A stretch of DNA of 64,000 nucleotides from PALSA-555 sp963821325 (GTDB lineage: Bacteria > Actinomycetota > Acidimicrobiia > IMCC26256 > PALSA-555), in NCBI GenBank assembly GCA_963821325.1, contig CAWGDC010000001.1:682001-746000 (forward strand), given 5' to 3'. Positions within the stretch are counted from its first letter, which is position 1; the number at the start of each line of letters is the position of its first letter. Positions 8,100 through 15,416 of the stretch are shown here, one piece after another. The translations under genes were made by a program, and so were the position numbers. The notes beneath the pieces were generated by a model. That model was not told where the DNA came from. It saw nothing but the letters and a program-made list of their open reading frames with translations, and did no database searches.

Positions 8100-8119
8100 G
8101 TGGGCTCCCGGGGGCCCAC
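8100..8119 (-). terminator. GC-rich inverted repeat, probable terminator after the HhH-GPD gene
   Basis: GTGGGCTCCC and GGGGGCCCAC form a ten-pair near-perfect palindrome (one G-U pair), 20 bases past the HhH-GPD stop on the minus strand. There is no T-tract, as is common for terminators in high-GC actinobacteria. Confidence 0.45.
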
Positions 8120-8139
8120 CCGCGGGACGGCCGTCGAGG

Positions 8140-8715
8140 TCAGTCGGCCTTCGTCTTGCCGCGGCGCTTCTGGGTGCGTTTCCAGTCGCGGACGCGGGCG
8201 AGGGTCTCAGGCGAGTCGATGTCGGCGACGGAGCGGGGCGTGTCGTCGGAGAACGGTGCGGCGGCCTGCTCCCAGCCGTCGGGTCGAACGCCGAGGCGTT
8301 TGGCGAGCAGCGCCTGGAAGATCTTGGCCTTCTCCGCGCCGAAGCCGGGCAGCGCGACGAGCCGTGCGAAGAGCTCGTCGCCGCTCGTGACGTCGCGCCA
8401 CACCGCGGCGGCGTCGCCGTGGTACTCGTCGACGAGGTGCTGGGCGAGCGCGTGGGTGCGTTTGGCCATCGAGCCCGGGAAGCGGTGCAGCGCCGGCTTG
8501 GCACGGAACACGGCGTCAAGCGCGTCGGGGGACATCTCGGCGATGGCGCGGGCGTCGAGGCCGCCGAGGCGCGCCTTGAGCGTGGCGGGTCCCCGGAACG
8601 CCCACTCCATGGGGACCTGCTGGTCGAGCAGCATGCCGATGAGGAGCGCGAGCGGGTTCTCGGCGAGGAGGCGGTCGGCGTCAGGGTCACCCGTGACGGG
8701 GATCTGCGGCGGCAT
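8140..8715 (-). CDS. HhH-GPD-type base excision repair protein
   Basis: A 191-residue member of the HhH-GPD superfamily of DNA glycosylases, related to endonuclease III/AlkA but of the short actinobacterial type lacking an iron-sulfur cluster. Seen in the sequence are LALLIGMLLDQQVPMEWAF near residue 24 (the conserved helix preceding substrate binding) and the helix-hairpin-helix LVALPGFGAEKAKIF near residue 118. The C-terminus is basic (RTQKRRGKTK). The damaged base is unknown. The same frame runs far upstream, but only through the antisense of the two-component genes. It starts 18 bases from the divergent VOC gene. Confidence 0.85.
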   Translation of the reverse strand: MPPQIPVTGDPDADRLLAENPLALLIGMLLDQQVPMEWAFRGPATLKARLGGLDARAIAEMSPDALDAVFRAKPALHRFPGSMAKRTHALAQHLVDEYHGDAAAVWRDVTSGDELFARLVALPGFGAEKAKIFQALLAKRLGVRPDGWEQAAAPFSDDTPRSVADIDSPETLARVRDWKRTQKRRGKTKAD

Positions 8716-8721
8716 CACACC

Positions 8722-8727
8722 TAGTCT
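8722..8727 (+). promoter_or_regulatory. -10 box TAGTCT, leaderless promoter of the VOC gene at 8734
   Basis: TAGTCT sits six bases before the ATG at 8734, consistent with leaderless transcription. It lies within the 18-base gap between two divergent genes, so promoter elements overlap the neighbouring gene start. Confidence 0.5.
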
Positions 8728-8733
8728 CACGTC

Positions 8734-9096
8734 ATGCGCCTCGACCACGTCAACCTCGGTGTCCCCGAGGGCGGGGTGCCCGACGAGACCCGCTGGCTGG
8801 TCGAGGTGCTCGGCTACCGGCCAGTCCAGCCCGGCCGGGAGGCGTCGCGGTTCGGCACGCCGCGCTGGTTCGAGGCCGACGACGGCACCCAGGTGCACCT
8901 GAGCGTCGACCCGGAGCACCGGCCGTCGGGCCGGGCCCACACCGCCGTGGATCTCGGCGACGGCCTCGACGCCGTGGTCGCGCGGGTCGAGGCGACCGGT
9001 CAGACGACGAGGGGGCGGACGTTCGACGGTGGGCGCCACGTGTTCGCCACCGACCCGGCCGGGAACCTGTGGGAGCTCATCGGCCCTCCTTCCTGA
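8734..9096 (+). CDS. VOC family protein
   Basis: A 120-residue single VOC module: RLDHVNLGVPEG at the start, a central HTAVDLG and the C-terminal VFATDPAGNLWELIG are the recurrent positions of glyoxalase-fold proteins, including the usual His and Glu metal ligands (H5, E115 region). The substrate is unknown. It is divergent from the HhH-GPD repair gene, with a leaderless-type promoter, and precedes the two-component system by 57 bases. Confidence 0.85.
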   Translation: MRLDHVNLGVPEGGVPDETRWLVEVLGYRPVQPGREASRFGTPRWFEADDGTQVHLSVDPEHRPSGRAHTAVDLGDGLDAVVARVEATGQTTRGRTFDGGRHVFATDPAGNLWELIGPPS

Positions 9097-9153
9097 GGGT
9101 CCTCTCAGCGTGGACGCGGGGTGCCCGGCGGATGGGGGGCACAATCGAGCGGT

Positions 9154-9831
9154 ATGCGGGTGCTGATCGTCGAAGACGAGGTGCACCTGGCCGACGCGAT
9201 CAGCGAAGGCCTCGAGGCTGAGGGCTTCGACGTCGACGCCGTCCACGACGGGCTCGACGGGCTGTGGCGCGCCCGGGAGGGCTCCTACGACGCGATCGTG
9301 CTCGACGTGCTGCTCCCCGGGATGAACGGCTACCGGGTCTGCAAGACGCTGCGCGACGAGGGGGTCTGGACCCCGATCTTGATCCTCACCGCGAAGGACG
9401 GCGAGTGGGACGAGGCGGAGGCGCTCGACACCGGTGCCGACGACTTCTTGTCGAAGCCGTTCTCGTTCGTGGTGCTGCTCGCGCGGCTGCGGGCCCTGTT
9501 CCGGCGCGGTGCCGCGCCGCGGCCCGCGACGCTCGAGCTGGGGCCGTTGCGGCTCGACCCGGGCGCGCGGCGCCTGACGCGCGCCGGCACCGAGATCCGG
9601 CTCACCACCCGCGAGTTCTCGGTGCTCGAGTTCCTGCTCCGCCGTGACGGGACGGTGGCGTCGAAAGCGGAGATCCTGGACCACGTGTGGGGCATGGACT
9701 TCGCTGGTGACCCGAACGTCGTGGAGGTCTACGTCGGGTACCTGCGCCGCAAGATCGACCAGCCGTTCGGGTCGCGGCTCATCCGCACGGTGCGCGGCGC
9801 GGGCTACCGCCTGAGCGTCGAGGACTCCTGA
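9154..9831 (+). CDS. OmpR/PhoB-type response regulator
   Basis: A 225-residue DNA-binding response regulator. The receiver domain has the acidic pair in VEDE, the phospho-acceptor D51 in IVLDVLLPGMNG and the conserved lysine in LTAKDGE; the C-terminal winged helix spans about 125-222 (LTTREFSVLEFLLRR ... VVEVYVGYLRRKID ... TVRGAGYRL). The ATG at 9154 gives the canonical MRVLIVEDE start. It is followed after one base by the histidine kinase, forming a two-gene operon. The signal and target genes are unknown. Confidence 0.95.
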   Translation: MRVLIVEDEVHLADAISEGLEAEGFDVDAVHDGLDGLWRAREGSYDAIVLDVLLPGMNGYRVCKTLRDEGVWTPILILTAKDGEWDEAEALDTGADDFLSKPFSFVVLLARLRALFRRGAAPRPATLELGPLRLDPGARRLTRAGTEIRLTTREFSVLEFLLRRDGTVASKAEILDHVWGMDFAGDPNVVEVYVGYLRRKIDQPFGSRLIRTVRGAGYRLSVEDS

Positions 9832-9832
9832 G

Positions 9833-11164
9833 ATGGGTGGGTGGGACCGGGTGCGGCACCGGCTCGGCTCGGTGCGGGTGCGCATCACGTTGGCCGCCGC
9901 CGGGCTCGTGGCCGTCGGGCTGGCCGCGGCGTCCTTCGGGCTGGTGCGGGCGGTGCACGCCAGCCTGCTGTCGGAGATCGAGCGGACGAACCGCGACCAG
10001 CTGGCCATGGTCGCCCGCCAGCTGGACGAGGGCCGCGCCCCCGACCAGGTGAACCTGCCGAACGACCCGGGCGCGGGCGGGCTCCCGTCGATGTATCTCG
10101 TGGCGCCGGACGGGACGATCGTGAGCTTCGGCGCGCCGCGGGTGCCGGGCCTGCGGGAGACGTTGCCGCCGGCGAGCGAGTCGGTGCGCGCGCAGGCGCG
10201 CGTCGCGACCCAGCAGGGTGAGAGCACCCTGATCGCGGACCGTTCGATCGCCGACGTGAACCGGACGGTGCACAGCGTCACCGACGATCTGCTGGTCGGG
10301 GTGCCGCTGCTCGTCGCCGCGATCGCGCTCCTCGCCTGGTACCTGGCGGGGCGGGCGCTGCGACCGGTCGAGCTGATCCGGGCCGAGGCGGCGGCCATCA
10401 CGGGCACGACGATGCATCGGCGGGTCCCGGAGCCGGAGACGAGCGACGAGGTCGGGCGTCTCGCCCACACGATGAACGCCATGCTCGACCGGCTGGAGGA
10501 ATCCTCGACGCGGCAGCGCCAGTTCGTGGCCGACGCGTCGCACGAGCTGCGCAGCCCGGTGGCGGCTATCCGCGCCCAGCTCGAGGTCGCGCTCCGCCGC
10601 GGGGACCAGGCCGACTGGCCGCGCGTCGCCCGCCGGGTCCTCGACGAGGACCAGCGGCTCGAAGGCGCGGTCGGTGAGCTGCTCGAGCTGGCCCGGGTGG
10701 AGGAGGAGGCCCCGGCCCCGCCGGTCGAGGTCGACGTCGACGATCTGGTGCTCGAGGAGACGACGCGGGTGCGGCCGGTCCCGATCGACACGTCGCGGGT
10801 GTCGGCCGGGCGGGTGGTCGGCGACCCCCGCCAGCTGGGCCGCGTGGTCCGCAACCTGCTCGACAACGCGTCGAGTCACGCCCGCAGCCGGGCCGCGGTG
10901 GCGGTGACGACCGGGGAGGGCTCGGTGTGGCTCGTCGTCGACGACGACGGGCCGGGCGTCCCGGTCGAGGATCGCGACCGCGTCTTCGACCGGTTCACCC
11001 GACTCGACGAGGGCCGGGGCCGGGCCGGCGGCGGCGCCGGCCTCGGGTTGGCGATGGTGCGGGCGATCGCCGAGGCGCACGGCGGCAGCGTGCACCTCGA
11101 CGACGCGCCGCTGGGCGGTGCCCGGTTCGTGGTCCGCCTGCCGAGCGGGGGCGAGCGCCCGTAG
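9833..11164 (+). CDS. Sensor histidine kinase (HAMP-HisKA-HATPase)
   Basis: Membrane kinase partner of the preceding regulator. The 443-residue protein has TM1 at about 18-40, an extracytoplasmic sensor loop of about 110 residues, TM2 at about 153-173, a HAMP domain, the dimerisation/phosphorylation domain with H237 in FVADASHELRSPVAAIR, and an HATPase domain with NLLDNASSHA (N-box), DDDGPGV and GGAGLGLAMV. The start codon lies one base after the regulator stop. The sensor loop resembles no ligand-binding domain I recognise. Confidence 0.94.
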   Translation: MGGWDRVRHRLGSVRVRITLAAAGLVAVGLAAASFGLVRAVHASLLSEIERTNRDQLAMVARQLDEGRAPDQVNLPNDPGAGGLPSMYLVAPDGTIVSFGAPRVPGLRETLPPASESVRAQARVATQQGESTLIADRSIADVNRTVHSVTDDLLVGVPLLVAAIALLAWYLAGRALRPVELIRAEAAAITGTTMHRRVPEPETSDEVGRLAHTMNAMLDRLEESSTRQRQFVADASHELRSPVAAIRAQLEVALRRGDQADWPRVARRVLDEDQRLEGAVGELLELARVEEEAPAPPVEVDVDDLVLEETTRVRPVPIDTSRVSAGRVVGDPRQLGRVVRNLLDNASSHARSRAAVAVTTGEGSVWLVVDDDGPGVPVEDRDRVFDRFTRLDEGRGRAGGGAGLGLAMVRAIAEAHGGSVHLDDAPLGGARFVVRLPSGGERP

Positions 11165-11177
11165 GGTGACCGCCCGC

Positions 11178-11897
11178 ATGGCGTCGCTCAGCCTCGTCAC
11201 GTTCAACACCCATTACGGGCTCGGGCCGCCCCGACGCGGCGCACGCCCCTACGACCTGGCCGCGGTGCTCACCGGTCTGGCGGCGGACGTGATGGTCATC
11301 CAGGAGGTGTGGCGACCCGACGGGCGGCGCGGCACCGTCGACGCGTTCGCCGCCGCGTCCGGGTACGCGGTGCACCACGTCGCCACCGGTCGGGCGACCG
11401 ACACGGGCCGCTGGCCGCACCACGACCCCGACGGTGCCGGGACCGTGGGGACCGCGGTGCTCACCCGCGTGCCGGCCCGACCGCTGCCCTCGGTGCCGGT
11501 CGGGCCGACGTGGGGTGATCCCGCGCCGGCCCGGTCGCTCCCGCAGGTCGAGGTCACGGTCGACGACCGGCCGCTGCGCCTCGTCGGGGTGCACCTGACG
11601 TCCCGACTGCCGCACGGCCCGATGCTGCAGCTGCGCCGCCTCGCCCGCGAGCTGCCGCCGCCGGGCACGCCGACGGTGGTGGCGGGCGACTGCAACTTCT
11701 GGGGTCCGCCCACCGTCGCGCTGCTGGGCGACGGGTGGCGGCGCAGCGTCACCGGCCGCACGTGGCCGGCGGAGCGGCCGCACAGCCAGATCGACCACGT
11801 CTTGGTCCGCACGGCGGACGTCACCGTGACGGACCCGGCGGTGCTCGACGCCTGCGGCTCCGACCATCGGCCGGTGCGCGTGCAGCTCGCCTGGTGA
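11178..11897 (+). CDS. Endonuclease/exonuclease/phosphatase family hydrolase
   Basis: A 239-residue EEP-fold metal-dependent hydrolase: SLVTFNTHYG (catalytic Asn), IQEVW (metal-binding Glu), AGDCNFWG (Asp/Asn pair) and the C-terminal SDHRPVRVQL (Asp/His pair) are the four signature positions. Members act on nucleic acids, phosphoinositides or sphingomyelin; the substrate here is unknown. There is no signal peptide. It follows the kinase gene by 13 bases and may be cotranscribed. A TAGGGT box ten bases before the ATG could provide an extra start with a very short leader. Confidence 0.82.
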   Translation: MASLSLVTFNTHYGLGPPRRGARPYDLAAVLTGLAADVMVIQEVWRPDGRRGTVDAFAAASGYAVHHVATGRATDTGRWPHHDPDGAGTVGTAVLTRVPARPLPSVPVGPTWGDPAPARSLPQVEVTVDDRPLRLVGVHLTSRLPHGPMLQLRRLARELPPPGTPTVVAGDCNFWGPPTVALLGDGWRRSVTGRTWPAERPHSQIDHVLVRTADVTVTDPAVLDACGSDHRPVRVQLAW

Positions 11898-11927
11898 CGA
11901 CGCGCCGGGCGCGACCCGACGTCGCGT

Positions 11928-12686
11928 TTAGGGCAGCAGGCCAGGCAGGAGCCCCGGCACGGTCGGGACGGTGACCGGGGGCAGGCCGGACGGGAGCCCG
12001 GGCACGGTCGGAAGGGTGACCGGCGGGAGGCTCGGCGGCGTGACCGGTGGCGTCGGGACGGTCACGGGGGTCGTCGGGACGGTCGGCGTGATCGGCGGCA
12101 CCGGTGGCGGTGTCACGTCGAGGTGACCGCCGTGCACGACCGCTTGTGACCCGGGACCGAGCTGGACGGAGCCGGCGTGGGCTTGGCCGTGCGGCCCGGT
12201 GCGCACGATCGTCCCATTCGGCAGCGTGAGGCCGGCGCGGCCGGCGACCGACCGCCCGTTCGGGAGCACGACGGTGGTGTTCGCGGCGTCGCCGAGACGC
12301 AGGCTCGTGCTGCCGGACCCGAATCCGCCGAGGAGCGCGGTCGCGAGGAGCACCACGGCGACGCTCGCGGCGGCCGCCGAGCTCGCCGACAGGACGCTGC
12401 GGCGACGCCGGGACGGCACGAGTGGCGCGTCGCGGGCGGTGTCCGGGTCCCGCAGGCTGTCCTCGAGCGCGGCGACGAACTCGGGGGCGGGCCGGGCGGT
12501 GACGCGCCCGAGACGCGTCAAGGCGTCGCGCGCTGCGGCGCGGGTCACGGTCAGCTCGGCCACGGGGGCCGCGATCGTGTGCTCGAGGCGGCGGCCGAGC
12601 TCGGTGACGAACGTCTCGGACGCGGCGACGGTGGGCCGGGTGCCCGCGGCGCGCAGGCGGGTCCGGAGGCGGGCGCGGCTGGTCAC
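11928..12686 (-). CDS. FecR-like membrane protein, probable regulator of the adjacent ECF sigma factor
   Basis: A 252-residue protein. The cytoplasmic N-terminus (1-115) is helical and basic, one membrane helix follows (about 118-140), then a FecR-like segment (about 145-200, TLPNGTIVRTGPHGQAHAGSVQLGPGSQAVV) and a Pro/Val/Thr-rich tail of about 60 residues with the repeat PPVTxPTVPGLP occurring twice. Its GTG start overlaps the sigma-factor stop by four bases (GTGA), so the two are coupled. A membrane anti-sigma factor or co-regulator role is inferred from context; no classical zinc-binding anti-sigma motif is seen. Confidence 0.65.
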   Translation of the reverse strand: MTSRARLRTRLRAAGTRPTVAASETFVTELGRRLEHTIAAPVAELTVTRAAARDALTRLGRVTARPAPEFVAALEDSLRDPDTARDAPLVPSRRRRSVLSASSAAAASVAVVLLATALLGGFGSGSTSLRLGDAANTTVVLPNGRSVAGRAGLTLPNGTIVRTGPHGQAHAGSVQLGPGSQAVVHGGHLDVTPPPVPPITPTVPTTPVTVPTPPVTPPSLPPVTLPTVPGLPSGLPPVTVPTVPGLLPGLLP

Positions 12687-13288
12687 GCCGTCTCCGGGTC
12701 GGTGCTGGCTTCAACGGCGCGGCGCAGCGCCCCGAGGGCTCGGTGGAGGGTCACGGCGAGCACGGCCTTGGTGCAGCCCATCGCCGCGGCCGCCTCGTCG
12801 GCGGACAGCCCAGCGAGGTATCGCAGCGACAGCGCGGTCTGGTAGCGGGGCCGGAGGGTGCCGAGCCGGTCGACCATGGCCTGCACCTCGTCGTCGCGTT
12901 CGATGGCGTCGAGGTCGTCTTCGACGGCCTCGGCCGAGAGGACGTGCAGGCCGCGCTGCCCGCGGTCGCTGCGCGTCCGGCCCTCGCGCCGGTAGTGGTC
13001 GACGAGCTCGTTCGCGGCGATGCGGAACAGCCACGGGCCGAACCCGGCGCCGTCGGGGTCGAAGCGGGGCAGGTGCCGCAGCGCCCGCTCGAACGTCGCG
13101 GCGGTGACGTCCTCGGCGGCCTCGCGGGTCCAGGTGCGGCGGTATGCGAACGCGTAGATGCGCTCCACGTAGCGTCGGTACAGCTGCCCGAACGCCGCCG
13201 GGTCATCCTGGGCGTGGGCGACGAGGGCCCGCTCGTCGTCGGGCTCGCGTGCAGGTGGCCCCACCGGGCGCAGTTCGGCCGCGTCCAT
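12683..13288 (-). CDS. ECF-type RNA polymerase sigma factor
   Basis: A 201-residue sigma-70 family protein with region 2 (FGQLYRRYVERIYAFAYRRTW ... AEDVTAATFERAL) at about 33-75 and region 4 (LSLRYLAGLSADEAAAAMGCTKAVLAVTLHRALGAL) at about 150-190, and no region 1 or 3, the layout of extracytoplasmic-function sigma factors. It directs polymerase to a small regulon. The downstream FecR-like gene overlaps its stop and probably controls its activity. A CACACT box eight bases upstream of the ATG may be its own promoter element. Confidence 0.92.
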   Translation of the reverse strand: MDAAELRPVGPPAREPDDERALVAHAQDDPAAFGQLYRRYVERIYAFAYRRTWTREAAEDVTAATFERALRHLPRFDPDGAGFGPWLFRIAANELVDHYRREGRTRSDRGQRGLHVLSAEAVEDDLDAIERDDEVQAMVDRLGTLRPRYQTALSLRYLAGLSADEAAAAMGCTKAVLAVTLHRALGALRRAVEASTDPETA

Positions 13289-13483
13289 GGCCCCTCAGTG
13301 TGGCCACCTGGAGCCGGCGGGGTGAAAAGCGGGGAAACGCTGGCCGGGACCGGTGACGCCGGGGGCAGGGATGGGGCGGGCGGCGCCACCGGCCACGGCA
13401 CAGCCTTGGTGGGGCGATCACGGGGCCGCGGCGGGCAATACACGGATCACAACGCCCGGTGCGGGCGGCGATTTCACCCCGCC

Positions 13484-13489
13484 TAGCCT
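13484..13489 (+). promoter_or_regulatory. -10 box TAGCCT, leaderless ferredoxin promoter
   Basis: TAGCCT is seven bases before the ATG at 13497. The 195 bases between the sigma-factor start and this box hold no gene I can support. Confidence 0.5.
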
Positions 13490-13496
13490 CGGGGCG

Positions 13497-13688
13497 ATGC
13501 GAGTCCGCGTGGACCTGGCGGCCTGCACCGGCCACGGGCGCTGCTACAGCCTGAGCCCGGACGTGTTCAGCGCCGACGACGAGGGCCACTGCGTCCTCAC
13601 CGCCGAGGAGGTCCCGCCCGGTCTGGAGGACCAGGCCCGCCGCGGCGCGGCGAACTGCCCCGAGCAGGCCATCACCGTCGAGGACTGA
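13497..13688 (+). CDS. Single-cluster ferredoxin (3Fe-4S type, His variant)
   Basis: A 63-residue electron-transfer protein. The cluster motif reads CTGHGRC near the N-terminus and NCPEQAI near the C-terminus. The second usual cysteine of C-x2-C-x2-C is replaced by His, a variant typical of actinobacterial ferredoxins that serve cytochromes P450 and usually hold a 3Fe-4S cluster. No P450 or ferredoxin reductase is nearby, so the partner must be encoded elsewhere; a steroid hydroxylase would fit the rest of the window, but that is inference. It appears leaderless and monocistronic. Confidence 0.9.
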   Translation: MRVRVDLAACTGHGRCYSLSPDVFSADDEGHCVLTAEEVPPGLEDQARRGAANCPEQAITVED

Positions 13689-13712
13689 CGCCTGGCCGCG
13701 GTCCGGCCGGGA

Positions 13713-15353
13713 CTACTTCTTCCAGAGCGTCGCGGTCGGGACGACCCCGTCGTAGAGCGGGAAGGCGTTGCCGTGCCCGTCCGGGAGCGGGCTCACGGTC
13801 AGCCCCTCGACGTTGGGCTGCGACGCGACCGCCCACTTGTTGTACCAAGCCCACAGCTCGTAGACCTGCGACGAGAACCGCGCGTTGAGGTTCCGGTACA
13901 GCGCGACGCGCTGCGCCGGATTCGTGGAGACCCGGCCCTGGTCGAGGTCGGCGTCGATCACCGGGTCGTTGATGTGGCTGAAGTTCACCGGTGAGCCGCT
14001 GTGCCACCAGACGTACTGGGTGTCCGGGTCGCCCTGCGGGTGGTTCAGGAACGCCGACTCGTCGAAGTCACCGGCGAGCGCCAGGCTGATCAGCGTCGAC
14101 TGGTCGACCTGCTTGATCGTCACGCCGATCCCGGCCTTCGCGTCCTGCTCCTTCACGATCTCCGCCTGGGCCAGCAGCTCCGGGTCGGTGACCGTGAGGA
14201 ACTCGAAGTTCAGCGCCTGCCCGCCGTGCGCGGCCGAGTACAGCGCGGCGTAGTGCTTGGCCTTCGCCAGGTCGTGGTGCGGCGCCCCGGCGGCCAGCGC
14301 CTGCGCGGGCGTCAGGTAGTACGGGGTGCCGGGCGCGAAGGGGCCGGTGGCGATCGTCTCGAGCCCGCGGTTGCGGATCTGGTTCAGCTCGTTGGCGTTC
14401 CCGGCGTACGCGACCGCGAGGCGGGCGTTGATGTCGTTGAACGGCGGCTTCGCCAGGTTCAGGAGGCCGTAGCCGACCTCGGCGCCGGCGTCGGTGTCGA
14501 ACTCGTTGGCCTGCCCGTTCGCCTTGCGCTGCCGCAACGCGATGATGTTCAACGCGTCGGCGGTCTGGATCATGTCGTAGTCACCGGCGATGAGGCCGTT
14601 GAGCTGCGACGCGGCCTCGGTGACGGGCACGAACTTGATCGAGTCGAGGTACGGCAGGCCCTTCTGCCAGTAGTTCGGGTTCCGCTTGACGGTCAGGCTC
14701 TCGTTCGGCAGCCAGCTGACGAGCTCGAAGGGACCGGTCCCGATCATCTTCGTCGGGCAGACGGCGTTGCTGGCCAGCTGGGCGGGGGCGACGATGCCGG
14801 TGCGACCCGACCCGTACAGGTAGGACGGGAACGCGGGCCACGGCGTCGCGGTCTGCACCACGACGGTCATCGGGTCCGTGGCGGTCACGCTCGTGATGTT
14901 CTTGAACGTGAACCCGTTCAGCGGCGACGAGATGTTCGGGTTGTCGCCCCGGTAGGTGTCGAGGTTCAGCTTCACCGCGGCGGCGTCGAGCGGCTCGCCG
15001 TCCTGGAACTTGATCCCGGGCCGCAGGGTGATCGTCCAGGTCTGATACGTCGGGTCGGGCGTCACGGACTTCGCGAGGAACGGGACGATCTGGCCCTTCG
15101 CGTTGATCGTGGTGAGGGTGTCGTAGATGGCCGTGGCCACCTCGATGCCGTTCGTCGCCAGCTCGGCGTCACCGGGCAGGCAGTACCCGCCGGTCGTCTC
15201 GGCGCCGAGCGCGTAGGTGATCGACCCGCCGTGCTTCGGGCTCGTGGCCTGCCGTGCGCTGGCGCCGGCCGCCGTGGCCCCGATCCCGGCCAGCGTGCCG
15301 GTCACCAGCAGGCTGGCGACGACACCCACGACCGCTCGCGACGATCTCCGCAT
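13713..15353 (-). CDS. ABC transporter substrate-binding protein, family 5 (peptide/nickel type)
   Basis: A 546-residue exported SBP_bac_5 protein. Residues 1-35 form a Sec-type signal peptide (MRRSSR, then a hydrophobic stretch and ASA-type cleavage site) without a lipobox cysteine. The mature part has HGGSITYALGAET at its start and the family pattern TWTITLRPGIKFQDGEPLDAAAVKLNLD near 115. It would deliver oligopeptides, dipeptides or sugars to an ABC importer, but no permease or ATPase genes flank it, so it is an orphan. A run of Gs (GGGGGG) five bases before the ATG is a strong ribosome-binding site. Confidence 0.92.
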   Translation of the reverse strand: MRRSSRAVVGVVASLLVTGTLAGIGATAAGASARQATSPKHGGSITYALGAETTGGYCLPGDAELATNGIEVATAIYDTLTTINAKGQIVPFLAKSVTPDPTYQTWTITLRPGIKFQDGEPLDAAAVKLNLDTYRGDNPNISSPLNGFTFKNITSVTATDPMTVVVQTATPWPAFPSYLYGSGRTGIVAPAQLASNAVCPTKMIGTGPFELVSWLPNESLTVKRNPNYWQKGLPYLDSIKFVPVTEAASQLNGLIAGDYDMIQTADALNIIALRQRKANGQANEFDTDAGAEVGYGLLNLAKPPFNDINARLAVAYAGNANELNQIRNRGLETIATGPFAPGTPYYLTPAQALAAGAPHHDLAKAKHYAALYSAAHGGQALNFEFLTVTDPELLAQAEIVKEQDAKAGIGVTIKQVDQSTLISLALAGDFDESAFLNHPQGDPDTQYVWWHSGSPVNFSHINDPVIDADLDQGRVSTNPAQRVALYRNLNARFSSQVYELWAWYNKWAVASQPNVEGLTVSPLPDGHGNAFPLYDGVVPTATLWKK

Positions 15354-15416
15354 TGGTTCCCCCCTTGCCGCCGGGCATCGTAGGCCCCCGCGGCCTCGGG
15401 AGGTGCCGCGGCCGAC

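Noticed and set aside
12000..12110. Tandem DNA repeat in the FecR-like gene
   Set aside because: The repetition is at protein level (Pro-Val-Thr tail) with varied codons, so it is part of the gene rather than an independent repeat element.
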